Notes under the pieces: model-generated | Databases searched by the model: none | Told to the model about the DNA's origin: nothing | What the model saw: only the letters and a program-made list of their open reading frames with translations | Position numbers and translations under genes: made by a program | Part shown: positions 24,924-33,891 of the stretch, in pieces | Layout: the number at the start of each line of letters is the position of its first letter | How positions within the stretch are numbered: the first letter of the stretch is position 1 | Origin: Eubacteriales bacterium | Lineage (GTDB): Bacteria > Bacillota > Clostridia > Christensenellales > Aristaeellaceae | Assembly: GCA_028701335.1 (NCBI GenBank) | Contig: JAQVQY010000003.1 | Coordinates: 1 to 51,039, forward strand | Reading direction: 5' to 3' | Length of the DNA stretch: 51,039 nt

Positions 24924-25967
24924 TCAGTCAAAGATGATCGCGTGTTTGAGGCCAACGGCGGCTTTGGCGTTCCCAAACGCCTCCATCACCTGGCCCAGCG
25001 GGTAGGTGTGGGTGATGACGCCGCTGATGTCCACCAGCTTCTGCTCCACAAAAGACATGGCCTTGCGGAACTGCATGATGCTGGAGCGGGTGGAGCCGGT
25101 CAGGTAAAGCTCCCTGTAGTGAACCAGGTTGGTGTCAATGGGCACGGGCTGCTTATTGGAAGGGATGCCGCCAAAGAAATTGATCCGGCCGCCGTAATTC
25201 ATCAGATCCAGCATGGCGGACTGCACCTGGGGTACCGGGCAGGCGGTGATGGCCACATCAAGCCCTTTTCCCTTGGTCTGCTCCATGACAAAGCCCTTCA
25301 GGTCATTGCCGCTGTAGGTGGCGATATTCGGCAGGATCTCCCGGCACAGGGCCAGCCGGTCCGGCTGCACGTCATTCATCATCACGATAGCGCCGGCCAT
25401 CGTGAGGAGCATCGCGTGCATCAGCCCGATGGGGCCGGCACCTACGACCATGGCGTACTCGCCCGGAACCACAAAACATTTGCTGAACCCATTGTATACG
25501 CAGGAGAGCGGTTCGGCAATGGACGCCTCATGGAAGGGGACTTGGGGCGCCACCACCATCATGTTGCCCCGGGTGACAGCGGCGGCCGGGATCTTCACAT
25601 ATTCGGCGAAGGCGCCGGGCATGTTGATGCCAAAGGCCACATAATCATCGCACAGATGCTGCCTGCCGCTGACACAGCGGCCGCAGATGCCGCAGCCGAT
25701 GTTGGGCTGAAGGGCGATATGCATGCCTTCCTGATAGAAGGGCACGCCGCTGCCGACCTGGGCGATTACGCCCGCGAACTCATGCCCCAGCGTTAAGGGA
25801 TGGGATTCATCCACGCCCTCATATCCGTTCTGCCACATCCGCACATCCGTGCCGCAGATGGAGACCGCTTTGGTCTTCAGCAGGACTTCGTCCGGGCCGA
25901 TTTCGGGTTTCGGGATATCCGTAAGGCGCAGGTCGCCCGCTCCAAAAAGCTGCAATGCTCTCATCAT
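24924..25967 (-). CDS. Zinc-dependent MDR alcohol/polyol dehydrogenase
   Basis: This 347-residue medium-chain dehydrogenase has a catalytic-zinc Cys in SICGTD (about 37) and a GHE motif near 61-63. The structural-zinc cluster is four Cys in CGICGRCVSGRQHLC, and a Rossmann motif VGAGPIG lies near 170. It resembles sorbitol and threonine dehydrogenases and should oxidise a secondary alcohol of a polyol or sugar with NAD(P). ATG ATG start with an AGGA element upstream. It lies 11 bases after the Gfo/Idh gene. A second, divergent MDR paralogue is in the opposite arm at 31203-32279. Confidence 0.9.
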   Translation of the reverse strand: MMRALQLFGAGDLRLTDIPKPEIGPDEVLLKTKAVSICGTDVRMWQNGYEGVDESHPLTLGHEFAGVIAQVGSGVPFYQEGMHIALQPNIGCGICGRCVSGRQHLCDDYVAFGINMPGAFAEYVKIPAAAVTRGNMMVVAPQVPFHEASIAEPLSCVYNGFSKCFVVPGEYAMVVGAGPIGLMHAMLLTMAGAIVMMNDVQPDRLALCREILPNIATYSGNDLKGFVMEQTKGKGLDVAITACPVPQVQSAMLDLMNYGGRINFFGGIPSNKQPVPIDTNLVHYRELYLTGSTRSSIMQFRKAMSFVEQKLVDISGVITHTYPLGQVMEAFGNAKAAVGLKHAIIFD

Positions 25968-25977
25968 ATCCTCCGTA

Positions 25978-27000
25978 TTAAAGGCTCAGAATGCCTTTGC
26001 CGGCAATGGACGCGTTGCCCGCTTCCACCGCCTTGACCGCCATCATGCCGTCCAGCCCTGTCACTAGAGGTTGGATATCTTCCTGGATGGCGCGGATAAA
26101 GGCGATGTCTTCCGCCAGGTACGCGTCTTCAAAGAGCGCCGTCCAGCTTTTGACAAAGCCCATGCGGGTCCCGTCCCCGGGCACCGTCAGCTCCACCGAG
26201 TCGCTCTTATGCCCGCCCACATGAAGAAGCCCCTTGGTGCCCACCAGCTCCACATGGGAATCATAGCCGTACTGCACATAGGCAGCCCCGTCAATTACGT
26301 ACTGGACGCCGTTTTTCATGGTGCCCGACATCACAACGCTGTCATAATAGTCAGGATGGGAATCCCTTACCTCCGGGTTGCGGTAGTTGCCGCCAAAGGC
26401 GTGCAGGGTGTCATAGTCGCTGCCGGCAAACCAGCGCACCGCATCGATATCGTGGGAGTTGACCTCCGCCAGGATGCCATTGGACTTCTTCAGGTCGTAC
26501 ATCCAGGGCTGCGGCTTGCTGGGCCCGCGGGTGTGGGACTTCACCAGCACCAGGTCCCCGATCAAGCCCTCGTCCAGAAGGCGCTTGGCCTCCATAAAGC
26601 CGCGGTCAAAGCGCCGCATAAAGCCAATTTGCAGTTTGACCTGGGCTTCTTCGCAGGCCCCGATCATCTCTTCGCACTCGGCCGCGTTCATGGCCATGGG
26701 CTTTTCGCAGAAGACATGCTTCCCAGCCGCCGCGCTGTCAATGACGATGTCCCGGTGCAGGTTGGTGGGCGCCACCACGATCACGGCACCCACCCGGTCA
26801 TCTTTCAGAAGGTCACGATAGTCGGTATGCCATTTGGAAAGGCCCAGCTCCACGGCGGCGTTCCTGGCGGCCTGCCCGTTCACATCGGCAACCGCTTCCA
26901 TCCTGGCGCCGGGAACCTTGTTCACCAGGTTGCGCGCGTGGATCATCCCCGCCCTGCCGCAGCCAATCAGGCCAACGCCGATCTCCTCCCGAACTCCCAT
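25978..27000 (-). CDS. Gfo/Idh/MocA family dehydrogenase
   Basis: This 340-residue oxidoreductase has a Rossmann motif GLIGCGRAGMIHA at the start, an EKP motif in FCEKPMAMN near residue 95, and a C-terminal domain with the family Lys/Asp-His region (NSHDIDAVRW near 175). It resembles inositol 2-dehydrogenase and glucose-fructose oxidoreductase relatives. ATG 27000 is preceded by AGGAAGG. A longer in-frame start at 27078 crosses the putative promoter at 27079-27107 and is unlikely. It is the third gene of the minus-strand operon. The substrate is not apparent. Confidence 0.9.
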   Translation of the reverse strand: MGVREEIGVGLIGCGRAGMIHARNLVNKVPGARMEAVADVNGQAARNAAVELGLSKWHTDYRDLLKDDRVGAVIVVAPTNLHRDIVIDSAAAGKHVFCEKPMAMNAAECEEMIGACEEAQVKLQIGFMRRFDRGFMEAKRLLDEGLIGDLVLVKSHTRGPSKPQPWMYDLKKSNGILAEVNSHDIDAVRWFAGSDYDTLHAFGGNYRNPEVRDSHPDYYDSVVMSGTMKNGVQYVIDGAAYVQYGYDSHVELVGTKGLLHVGGHKSDSVELTVPGDGTRMGFVKSWTALFEDAYLAEDIAFIRAIQEDIQPLVTGLDGMMAVKAVEAGNASIAGKGILSL

Positions 27001-27078
27001 GCCTATCAACCCTTCCTGTGTAAAATTGTGCTGCCGGCGAGGCAATTTCCAAATGCCGGCAGGTTTATGGACGCACAC

Positions 27079-27107
27079 AGTGTAGCACAGGACGCTGGCG
27101 ATGGCAA
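27079..27107 (-). promoter_or_regulatory. Putative internal promoter of the minus-strand operon
   Basis: On the minus strand TTGCCA (27107-27102) and TACACT (27084-27079) are 17 bases apart, inside the 132-bp gap between deoC-like and Gfo/Idh genes. T-rich TTTGTTG elements lie at 27121-27127 and resemble elements near 28818 in the main control region. Confidence 0.5.
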
Positions 27108-27132
27108 TCGTTTTTTGTCATTTGTTGTTGAA

Positions 27133-27804
27133 TTATGTTCCGTAGTGGCTGACGATATCTACGGCGGAATTCGCGTTTATTCCAAATCGCTCCACACCGA
27201 GCTTAAGCAGCGCCTCAAAATCCTGGTATGTGCGGATGCCGCCGGCGGCCTTCACCATGATGCGGCCCTTTGTCAGTTCTTTGATCCGGCCGATGCGCCC
27301 AATATTCGCGCCGCCCGCCACCCAGCCGGTGCCGGTCTTGAGGAAATCAGCGCCGGAATCGATCACCAGCCCGCAGGCGTCCTCCATTTCCCTCTCATCA
27401 AGGCAGTTGAGCTCGATGATGACCTTGGTGAGCGCATGGTGTTCCGCCAGGCGGATGATGCTGCGAAGCTCATCCAGCACGTAGCCGAATTCGCCGTTTT
27501 TAAACCGGCCAACGTTCATCACGATGTCCATTTCCTCAACACCGTCTGTCAAAAGCTGTTCCGCTTCCATCAGCTTCACCCGGCTGGTGTGCCCGCCGGA
27601 AGGGAAGCCCACCGGGGCGCCGATCCGGATATCCGGGCTGTCACGGAGCATTTCGCTAAGGGCCGCTGTCCAGCCGGGGAGGGTATGCACGTTGACGAAA
27701 CGGTAGGCTTTGGCGATCTCCACCAGGGACTGGATATCACGGAGCGTGTGGTGTGTCCGCACCGCGCTGATATCAATCAGCCGTGCCGCTTGTTTTGCTG
27801 TCAT
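27133..27804 (-). CDS. DeoC-family (deoxyribose-phosphate-type) aldolase
   Basis: This 223-residue class I aldolase has the two conserved Lys segments of DeoC: FLKTGTGW (Schiff-base Lys, about 163) and MVKAAGGI (about 190), plus the APVGFPSG element near 63. Deoxyribose-phosphate aldolase cleaves 2-deoxyribose-5-phosphate, but DeoC homologues inside sugar operons can act on other deoxy or keto sugars. The gene start overlaps the stop of the DeoR gene (ATGA), and no deoxynucleoside phosphorylase genes are near. I therefore give only the family, not the physiological substrate. Confidence 0.9.
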   Translation of the reverse strand: MTAKQAARLIDISAVRTHHTLRDIQSLVEIAKAYRFVNVHTLPGWTAALSEMLRDSPDIRIGAPVGFPSGGHTSRVKLMEAEQLLTDGVEEMDIVMNVGRFKNGEFGYVLDELRSIIRLAEHHALTKVIIELNCLDEREMEDACGLVIDSGADFLKTGTGWVAGGANIGRIGRIKELTKGRIMVKAAGGIRTYQDFEALLKLGVERFGINANSAVDIVSHYGT

Positions 27805-28604
27805 GGGGTGGCCTGCTTTCCTGGATGACCGCCGGCTTCAATTACCTTTAACCCCGGATGGAGCGCCAGCATCTTCTCCCGGTACGCCTTATCCGGCAGC
27901 CGGTCTGTAATCAGGACGTCACAGCTTGTAAGGTCCCCAAACCTGATCAGCCCGCGCTTTTCAAACTTGCTGTGGTCCATCACCATGATTACCTGGCTGG
28001 CCAGCCCCATCATCCTGGTTTTCGCGTTGATTTCAAACACGCTTGTGTCGGTAAAGCCCGTGTCCAGCGCAAAACCGGTGCAGGACACAAAAGCCTTGTT
28101 GGGGTAGAGGCCGCCGGCCATTTCTTCGTTCAGCTGGCCGGACAATGACATGTTGTAGGTTGAAAGGACGCCGCCCATGGAGATCATGGTGACGTTGTTT
28201 TTGTTGTAGCGCTCCGCTTCCAGCAAAAGCCTGACGGAGTTGGTCAGCAGGGAAACCATCTTGCTCCCGTCAACCAAACGCACCAGGTTCACAAGCGTCG
28301 TGCTGTTGTCCACAAAGGCATAGTCGCCGCTTTTGAGCTCCTTTTCGGCCAACCGGCACAGCTCTTCCTTGACCTGATAATTGGTGAATTCCCTGATGAC
28401 GGTCCGGGACTCCTTTTCCCCGGTGCTGGGGGTAACCGCGCCGCCGTGGATTCGGACCAAGAGGCCTTTTTGCTCCAGCTCCTCAAAGTCCCTTCGGATC
28501 GTCTCCGGCACCACATCAAAGGCTTTGGCCAGCTCCGTTGTGCGGACGGAACTGTTCTCCTCCAGCAGCGCCAGTATCCTGTTTTGCCTCATCGCAGCAA
28601 GCAT
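27801..28604 (-). CDS. DeoR/GlpR family regulator, first gene of minus operon
   Basis: This 267-residue regulator has a DeoR helix-turn-helix at about 8-55, with VVPETIRRDFEELE and RIHGGA visible. The effector domain has FVDNSTTL near 100 and MGGVLSTYN near 150. It should repress the divergent operons at 28605-28924 until a phosphorylated intermediate appears. ATG 28604 has GAGGG four bases upstream; the second Met, at 28592, is further from it. A strong promoter lies at 28670-28698. Its position at the head of the nine-gene operon, divergent from the plus-strand operon, makes it the likely local regulator of both. Confidence 0.9.
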   Translation of the reverse strand: MLAAMRQNRILALLEENSSVRTTELAKAFDVVPETIRRDFEELEQKGLLVRIHGGAVTPSTGEKESRTVIREFTNYQVKEELCRLAEKELKSGDYAFVDNSTTLVNLVRLVDGSKMVSLLTNSVRLLLEAERYNKNNVTMISMGGVLSTYNMSLSGQLNEEMAGGLYPNKAFVSCTGFALDTGFTDTSVFEINAKTRMMGLASQVIMVMDHSKFEKRGLIRFGDLTSCDVLITDRLPDKAYREKMLALHPGLKVIEAGGHPGKQATP

Positions 28605-28669
28605 TTATCCCTCGATTCCCGGCTTTGATTCCGGACATGATACCACATTATCCCACGGATTCTGACAGA

Positions 28670-28698
28670 ACAATACAAAAAAGCACAGGAATTGTCAA
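28670..28698 (-). promoter_or_regulatory. Promoter of the nine-gene minus-strand operon
   Basis: On the minus strand TTGACA (28698-28693) and TATTGT (28675-28670) are separated by 17 bases. The predicted leader before the DeoR gene is about 58 bases. Confidence 0.65.
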
Positions 28699-28809
28699 TG
28701 TATTTGTTTTGCACGGATCAGCGGATTTTTCGCTGAGAAAACTGGGGATTATGCTTTTATTGGGGTTGGCGGGTAATTTTCACAGGCAAACGATATGAAA
28801 AAGTAATTG

Positions 28810-28838
28810 TTGCATTTTGTTGGTTTGTGTTTTAAAAT
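28810..28838 (+). promoter_or_regulatory. Promoter of the seven-gene plus-strand operon
   Basis: TTGCAT at 28810-28815 and TAAAAT at 28833-28838 are 17 bases apart, with TTTGTTGGTTTG in the spacer. It lies about 85 bases before ATG 28925. Confidence 0.5.
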
Positions 28839-28924
28839 GGCGGCAGATTCATCGGGATGGCCTGGCAAGGCCCCGGCATACCGCCAGGCCGGATGACAAA
28901 CGCATAGGGAGGATATAGACGCTC

Positions 28925-30166
28925 ATGGATAATTACAGGGACACTCTGCTTTCCCCCATCAACATCGGCAACAGGGTCTGCCAAAACCGTTTTGTCATCC
29001 AGGCCATGGAATGCGCCGACGCGGATGATAAAGGCAACCCCACCCCGCTGACGGTGGAAAGGTACAGCAACCTTTTTAAAGGCGAGGCCGGCATGGTGAC
29101 GCTGGAAGCCATCACAGTGACCAATGAGTCCCGGGGCCGGATGGATCAGCTCTCCATCATGCCCGAGAACGCCAAACCCCTGGAGAAGTTCGTCGGCGGC
29201 CTGAAGAAGATCAACCCGGATACCCTCTTTGTTTTCCAGCTGACCCACTCAGGGGAGTTGTCCCATCCGGATTTTTCCAGGCGCGTCACGGTGAAGCCCC
29301 TTCATGGCTATGGCGGGGAGCTGCTCAGCGAAGAGGAAGTAGATGATATCATCGACCAGTTTGTCCTGGCCGCCCGCATTGCCTATGACGCGGGCGCTGA
29401 CGGCGTTGACATGAAGCTCTGCCACGGCTATCTGGGTTCCCAGATCCTTAGGCCTTACAATGACCGCAAATGGAAGTACGGCGGTGCCTGGGAGAACCGG
29501 CGCCAGTTCGCCTTCGACCTGTATGAGCGCATCCAGAAGGAAATCAACGACCCCCGCTTTATCATCGGCTCCAAAATCTCCGCCTGGGAAGGCTTCCCCG
29601 GCGGCTTTGGCACGGAAGGCCCCGACTCCCCGATCATTGACCTGACGGAGCCAATGGACCTGATCCAGGGGCTGGAGGACCGCGGCGCTTCCTATTTTGT
29701 CATAAGCGGCGGCAGCCCCTCCATCACCGTGGCCCTGACCCAGGCGGACAAGCACGCGCCCTATTTCGCCTACCTGCATCCAACGTGGGCCAAGGAGCTT
29801 AAGAAAGCGGCCAAAAAGGCAGTCATTGCCGGATCCAACTATTCCGTGTTCCGGGATGGCAGAAACGGGATCCTGGGCGCCGCGCCGGAGGTGAACTCCA
29901 TGTTCCACTGGGGCGACAAGTTCATCCGGGAGGGCAAGGTGGACATGATCGCCATGGGGCGCCAGAGCCTCGCGGACCCGCTGCTGCCGCTGAAACTGCG
30001 CACCGGGCGGGAAGACGAGATCAAGTGGTGCACCCTGTGTGACAACTGCCTGGAGCTCTTGATCCGCCAGGTGGAGATCGGCTGCTGCACCTACAATAAG
30101 TATTACACCAACGTGCTGGTGAAGGCCCGCAAGGAGCAGGGGCGCCTCCGGCAGTCCCATACCTGA
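28925..30166 (+). CDS. Old Yellow Enzyme-like NADH:flavin oxidoreductase
   Basis: This 413-residue protein has an Old Yellow Enzyme TIM barrel of about 350 residues, including the FMN-site stretch FQLTHSGE (about 102) and the family's DMKLCHGYL segment. It ends with a Cys cluster of the pattern C-x2-C-x2-C-x11-CC, resembling the 4Fe-4S site of 2,4-dienoyl-CoA reductase-like members. The C-terminal FAD/NAD domain of those enzymes (650-680 residues) is absent, so electrons must come from elsewhere. GGAGG is 14 bases before the ATG. As first gene of the plus operon it may reduce an enone-type intermediate. The sugar context for an OYE is unusual. Confidence 0.85.
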   Translation: MDNYRDTLLSPINIGNRVCQNRFVIQAMECADADDKGNPTPLTVERYSNLFKGEAGMVTLEAITVTNESRGRMDQLSIMPENAKPLEKFVGGLKKINPDTLFVFQLTHSGELSHPDFSRRVTVKPLHGYGGELLSEEEVDDIIDQFVLAARIAYDAGADGVDMKLCHGYLGSQILRPYNDRKWKYGGAWENRRQFAFDLYERIQKEINDPRFIIGSKISAWEGFPGGFGTEGPDSPIIDLTEPMDLIQGLEDRGASYFVISGGSPSITVALTQADKHAPYFAYLHPTWAKELKKAAKKAVIAGSNYSVFRDGRNGILGAAPEVNSMFHWGDKFIREGKVDMIAMGRQSLADPLLPLKLRTGREDEIKWCTLCDNCLELLIRQVEIGCCTYNKYYTNVLVKARKEQGRLRQSHT

Positions 30167-30195
30167 TTTATACCAGATGAAGGGAGAACCCTGAT

Positions 30196-31182
30196 ATGAA
30201 ACTCGGTTTTTTCGCCGCCAACTATGCCCACCTGAGCCTTGAGGAAGTGGCCAAAATCATGGCGGAGCACGGCTATGAGATGATGGAGATCCCGGCATAC
30301 AGCGGCTGTGAGCAGTTTGACTGCGATGAGGTCATCAACGACACTTCAAAAGCTCAAGGTCTTAGGAAGATGCTCAAGGGCTACGGCATTGAGATCTCCG
30401 CCCTGTCAAACCACGCGGACTCCCTGCTGATCCTTGGGCCCCACAGCTATGACACCGACAAGCTGTATCCCGGCACCAAGGAAGAAAAGATCAAGTACGG
30501 CACTGAGAAGCTCTTGAAAAGCGCCCAGGCCGCCAACGCGCTGGAAGTCCCGGTGGTCAACGGCTTTACCGGCGTCACCAACTGGGGGCGCTACTTCCCC
30601 TTCCCATGCGCAGATGGTTGGGAGCTGATGGAAAAGGAGTTCGCCGAGCTGTTTGTGCCGATTCTTGACAAATTCAAGGAATACGGCGTCAAATTTGCGG
30701 TGGAGCCCCATCCCAACAACATGATCTATGACATTCACACCGCCAAGCGGGCCATTGACCTGGTGGAAGGGCACCCCGCCCTGGGCTACAATCTGGACCC
30801 CGCAAACCTGATTTACCTGGGCCTAAGGGTGGAGAACTTCATTGATGCCCTGGGCGAACGCATATTCCATGTGCACGCGAAGGACGGCGAAATTGTGGAG
30901 CACAACCTCCAGTACGGCGGCATCCTTATGCAGGGGGACTGGCAGCGTCTGGACCGTGCGTTCCGCTTCCGCATTCCCGGCTGGGGCAGCGTGCCGTGGA
31001 AGAAGGTCATCACGGAGCTGGCCATGGTGGGCTATGACTATGTGATGAGCTATGAGCATGAGGACGTCACCATGAGCGTGGGGGACGGCGTGGAGAAAGT
31101 CGCCGCTTTCCTGAAACCGCTGATCATCAAAGCGCCCTATGAAGGGCGCAGGGACAAAATATTTAACAATCCGCGCAACTAA
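30196..31182 (+). CDS. Sugar phosphate isomerase/epimerase (TIM barrel)
   Basis: This 328-residue AP-endonuclease-2-type TIM-barrel protein has the putative metal ligands Glu in AVEPHPNN (about 173), Asp in GYNLDPANL (about 200), His in IFHVHAKDGE (about 224) and Glu in YEHED near the end. It is a paralogue at fold level of the protein at 13177-14037. AAGGGAG precedes the ATG. It lies between the OYE-like and MDR genes, so an intermediate of the island is probably isomerised or epimerised here. Confidence 0.87.
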   Translation: MKLGFFAANYAHLSLEEVAKIMAEHGYEMMEIPAYSGCEQFDCDEVINDTSKAQGLRKMLKGYGIEISALSNHADSLLILGPHSYDTDKLYPGTKEEKIKYGTEKLLKSAQAANALEVPVVNGFTGVTNWGRYFPFPCADGWELMEKEFAELFVPILDKFKEYGVKFAVEPHPNNMIYDIHTAKRAIDLVEGHPALGYNLDPANLIYLGLRVENFIDALGERIFHVHAKDGEIVEHNLQYGGILMQGDWQRLDRAFRFRIPGWGSVPWKKVITELAMVGYDYVMSYEHEDVTMSVGDGVEKVAAFLKPLIIKAPYEGRRDKIFNNPRN

Positions 31183-31202
31183 GCGCCAGGGAGGCTTGCC
31201 AG

Positions 31203-32279
31203 ATGGCTGATAAAATGATGGCGCAGGTGGTCATGGCGCCGTACCGGATGGAATACCGGGAGGTTCCCGTTCCCCAAATCACCGACGATGAAGTCCTGAT
31301 CAAGGTTAAGGTCTGCGGCATCTGCGGGTCTGACTGGAGCATCTACACCGGCAACTACGCCGCGGATAAACTGCCCATGATTACCGGGCATGAGTTCTGG
31401 GGCGTGGCGGAAAAGGTGGGGAAAAACGTCACGGGCGTTAAGGAAGGCGACCGGATCGCGGCGGACATCTGCCTGACCTGCGGCACCTGTTACTTCTGCA
31501 GGCATGGTGACGGCCTGCTGTGTGAGACCTTTACGCAGCTGGGCATCCACACGGACGGCGGTTTCGCCGAATACGTTAAAGCCCCGGGGAAAAACTGCTA
31601 CCTCATCCCCGATAGTGTTGACGATTGGGCAGCGGCCTTTATCGAACCGCTGACGGCGGTTATCCATGCCGCCCAGCGCATGGACGCCGGCATTGGCGCA
31701 AGCGTCGCTGTGATCGGCACAGGCCTGGGTGTGCTGCACGGCGCCCTGGCAAAGGCCCGCGCCGCGGCCCCGGTGATTGTCATCGGCACTAACCCGGCCC
31801 GGCTTGAGATCGCCAGGAAAATGGGCGCTGACTTCATCATTGACAGCAACAAAACGCCTGACACGGTGGCCGAGGTGCTGCGCCTGACCGGCGGTATCGG
31901 CGCGGACTATGTCATTGAGTCGGTTGGCAGCACTGAAACCTATGAGCAGGCCTTCAAGATGCTCAGGCGCGGCGGGAAGCTGGAGGCCTTTGGCATCGTG
32001 CCCCAGGGCAGGACCGCGGCGCTTGAACCCTATGAGTTCGTGCTGGGTGAAAAAAAGGTCTCCGGGTCCTGCGCCGGCATCGGCAACAACTGGGGCGAAG
32101 CCATCACGCTGCTTCAGTACGGCATCATTGATCCCAGCCCCATGTACTCAAAGGCAGTGCCTTTAAGCGGCCTTAAGTCCGCGCTGTATGAGCTGCACGG
32201 GGGAGATGGCGTTCCCAAAAACCGCGGCCTGATGAAGGTCTTCGTGTGCCCGGAGCTGAAGGAAACGGTTGTCTTTTGA
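31203..32279 (+). CDS. Zinc-dependent MDR dehydrogenase (sorbitol-like)
   Basis: This 358-residue medium-chain dehydrogenase has a catalytic zinc Cys in CGICGSDW (about 37-44) and a GHEF motif near 65. The structural Cys cluster is CLTCGTCYFCRHGDGLLC, and VIGTGLG forms the cofactor-binding loop (about 176-182). It likely oxidises a hydroxyl of a sugar alcohol or aldonate. GGGAGG lies 8 bases before the ATG. It is a divergent relative of the MDR protein at 24924-25967, and the two may act on different steps or positions. Confidence 0.9.
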   Translation: MADKMMAQVVMAPYRMEYREVPVPQITDDEVLIKVKVCGICGSDWSIYTGNYAADKLPMITGHEFWGVAEKVGKNVTGVKEGDRIAADICLTCGTCYFCRHGDGLLCETFTQLGIHTDGGFAEYVKAPGKNCYLIPDSVDDWAAAFIEPLTAVIHAAQRMDAGIGASVAVIGTGLGVLHGALAKARAAAPVIVIGTNPARLEIARKMGADFIIDSNKTPDTVAEVLRLTGGIGADYVIESVGSTETYEQAFKMLRRGGKLEAFGIVPQGRTAALEPYEFVLGEKKVSGSCAGIGNNWGEAITLLQYGIIDPSPMYSKAVPLSGLKSALYELHGGDGVPKNRGLMKVFVCPELKETVVF

Positions 32280-32346
32280 TTCAATAACCATCAGGGCAGG
32301 CGCGGAAACATAACCGCGCTTGCCTTTCTCTTGGGGAGGAAAAAAT

Positions 32347-33891
32347 TTGACACACCTCATCGCCTATGACCTGGGCACCGGGGGCATCAAGGCCACGCTG
32401 CATGACGGGGCGCTGAAGATCATCGCCAGCGCCTTTGCGGAATATCCCACCCATTGCCCCAGCGCCCAGCGCCATGAACAGAGGCCGGAGGACTGGTGGA
32501 ACGCGGTGTGCGCCAGCACCAGACAATTGCTGGAAGCTTCGGGTATCCAGGCTTCCAGCATCGCCTGCTTGGCCTTGTCCGGCCAGAGCCTGGTCGCCAT
32601 TCCGCTTGGCCCGGACAATGAACCTTTGCTGGATCAGGTGCCCATCTGGTCGGATACCCGGGCTGAAGAGGAGAGTGAAGCGTTCTTTTGCGAAGTCAGC
32701 CGGGAGGAATGGTACATGATGACCGGCAACGGCTTCCCGCCACCCTGCTACTCACTGTTTAAAATCATGTGGCTCAAAAAACACCATCCGGATGTATACA
32801 GGCGCGCGCGCTGTTTCATCGGCTCCAAGGACTACATCAACCTGAAGCTGACGGGCGTTGTCAGAACCGATCGCTCCTATGCCTCGGGCACGGGCGCCTA
32901 TCATCTGAAACAAGAGCGGATGTGGCAGCCTTATCTTCACGCCGCCGGCATCGACGGCACTTTATTTCCTGATATGGCTCCTTCCCACGCGATTATCGGG
33001 AAGGTCAGCCGGGAGGCGGCGCATGAGACTGGCCTCATGGAAGGCACGCCGGTGGCCTGCGGGGCGGTGGACAATGCCTGCATGGCGCTTGGCGCCGTGG
33101 GCATCAAGGAGGGCTCCGTTTATGTTTCCCTGGGCTCCTCCAGCTGGATCCCTGTAAATTCCCGGGAGCCCGTGCTGGATTCCGTTCACAAATCCTATGT
33201 ATTTGCCCACGCGCAGGAGGGCCTGTATACCTCAGCCTTTTCCATTTTCGCCGGCGGGAGTTCGTTCAAGTGGGTCAAGGAAACGCTCTGCAGTGAACTC
33301 GCGGACAGCCCTGACGCGTATGACCGGATGCGCGAAATGGCGTCCAAATCCCCTCTGGGGGCGGGCGGCGTCCTTTTTAACCCTAGCCTTGCCGGCGGAA
33401 CGTCCCAGGACGCAAGCATGCACATCCGGGGCGCTTTCCTCAATCTGCGCCTGGGCACCCGGCGGGAAGACCTGATCCGCGCGGCCATGGAGGGCATCGC
33501 TATGAATCTGTACAGCTCGCTTCTATACCTAAAGGCGCATACACCGCTGACCGAGCCCATCCTTTTCTGTGGCGGGGGGGCGAAAAGCCCCTTCTGGATG
33601 CAGATGTTCGCCGACGTCTTTGGCATGCGTGTGGTAACCACCAACATTGAACAGGACGCCGCATCCCTTGGCGCCGCCGCCATCGCGGCCAGGGCAGTGG
33701 GGATTCTGAAGGACTATAAAGGAATACCCGCTCTGCACGAAATCCGGCGGGAATTCGCGCCGGACATGGACCGGCATACCGCCTACCTTCGCCTGCACAA
33801 GGCTTTTTCCGGCGCGTCCGGGATGCTGGCCAGCTTTGGTGAGCAGCAGCATAAGTACGGGATGGATCCGGCGGGGAGCGCTGAAGGATGA
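32347..33891 (+). CDS. FGGY-family carbohydrate kinase
   Basis: This 514-residue FGGY kinase has an N-terminal phosphate-binding loop YDLGTGGIKATLHDG, LSGQSLV near 80, a central YVSLGSSSW element, and FCGGGAKSPFWMQ in the C-terminal domain. It is most like xylulokinases and gluconokinases. TTG 32347 is taken as the start because GGGGAGG sits just upstream at normal spacing; an ATG at 32320 would give nine extra residues that bury this site inside the coding region. The PfkB gene overlaps its stop codon by four bases, so kinase levels are probably coupled. Confidence 0.9.
   Translation: MTHLIAYDLGTGGIKATLHDGALKIIASAFAEYPTHCPSAQRHEQRPEDWWNAVCASTRQLLEASGIQASSIACLALSGQSLVAIPLGPDNEPLLDQVPIWSDTRAEEESEAFFCEVSREEWYMMTGNGFPPPCYSLFKIMWLKKHHPDVYRRARCFIGSKDYINLKLTGVVRTDRSYASGTGAYHLKQERMWQPYLHAAGIDGTLFPDMAPSHAIIGKVSREAAHETGLMEGTPVACGAVDNACMALGAVGIKEGSVYVSLGSSSWIPVNSREPVLDSVHKSYVFAHAQEGLYTSAFSIFAGGSSFKWVKETLCSELADSPDAYDRMREMASKSPLGAGGVLFNPSLAGGTSQDASMHIRGAFLNLRLGTRREDLIRAAMEGIAMNLYSSLLYLKAHTPLTEPILFCGGGAKSPFWMQMFADVFGMRVVTTNIEQDAASLGAAAIAARAVGILKDYKGIPALHEIRREFAPDMDRHTAYLRLHKAFSGASGMLASFGEQQHKYGMDPAGSAEG

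Larger units (their letters stand above)
28605..28924. promoter_or_regulatory. Divergent control region of the sugar island
   Basis: This 320-bp gap separates the minus arm (from 28604) and the plus arm (from 28925). It contains two facing sigma-A type promoters, at 28670-28698 (minus) and 28810-28838 (plus), and T-rich TTTGTT-type stretches, one near 28701 and others at 28816-28830. No gene is seen in it. DeoR operator half-sites are likely here, but I cannot define them by eye. Confidence 0.65.

Noticed and set aside
26071..27828. Long plus-strand open frame of 585 codons
   Set aside because: It is antisense to the well-supported Gfo/Idh and DeoC-type genes; long antisense frames are expected where GC at third positions is high.
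28605..28924. Small gene or RNA in the divergent gap
   Set aside because: No open frame with start and binding site and no tRNA-like or riboswitch-like folding was convincing; the promoters account for the space.
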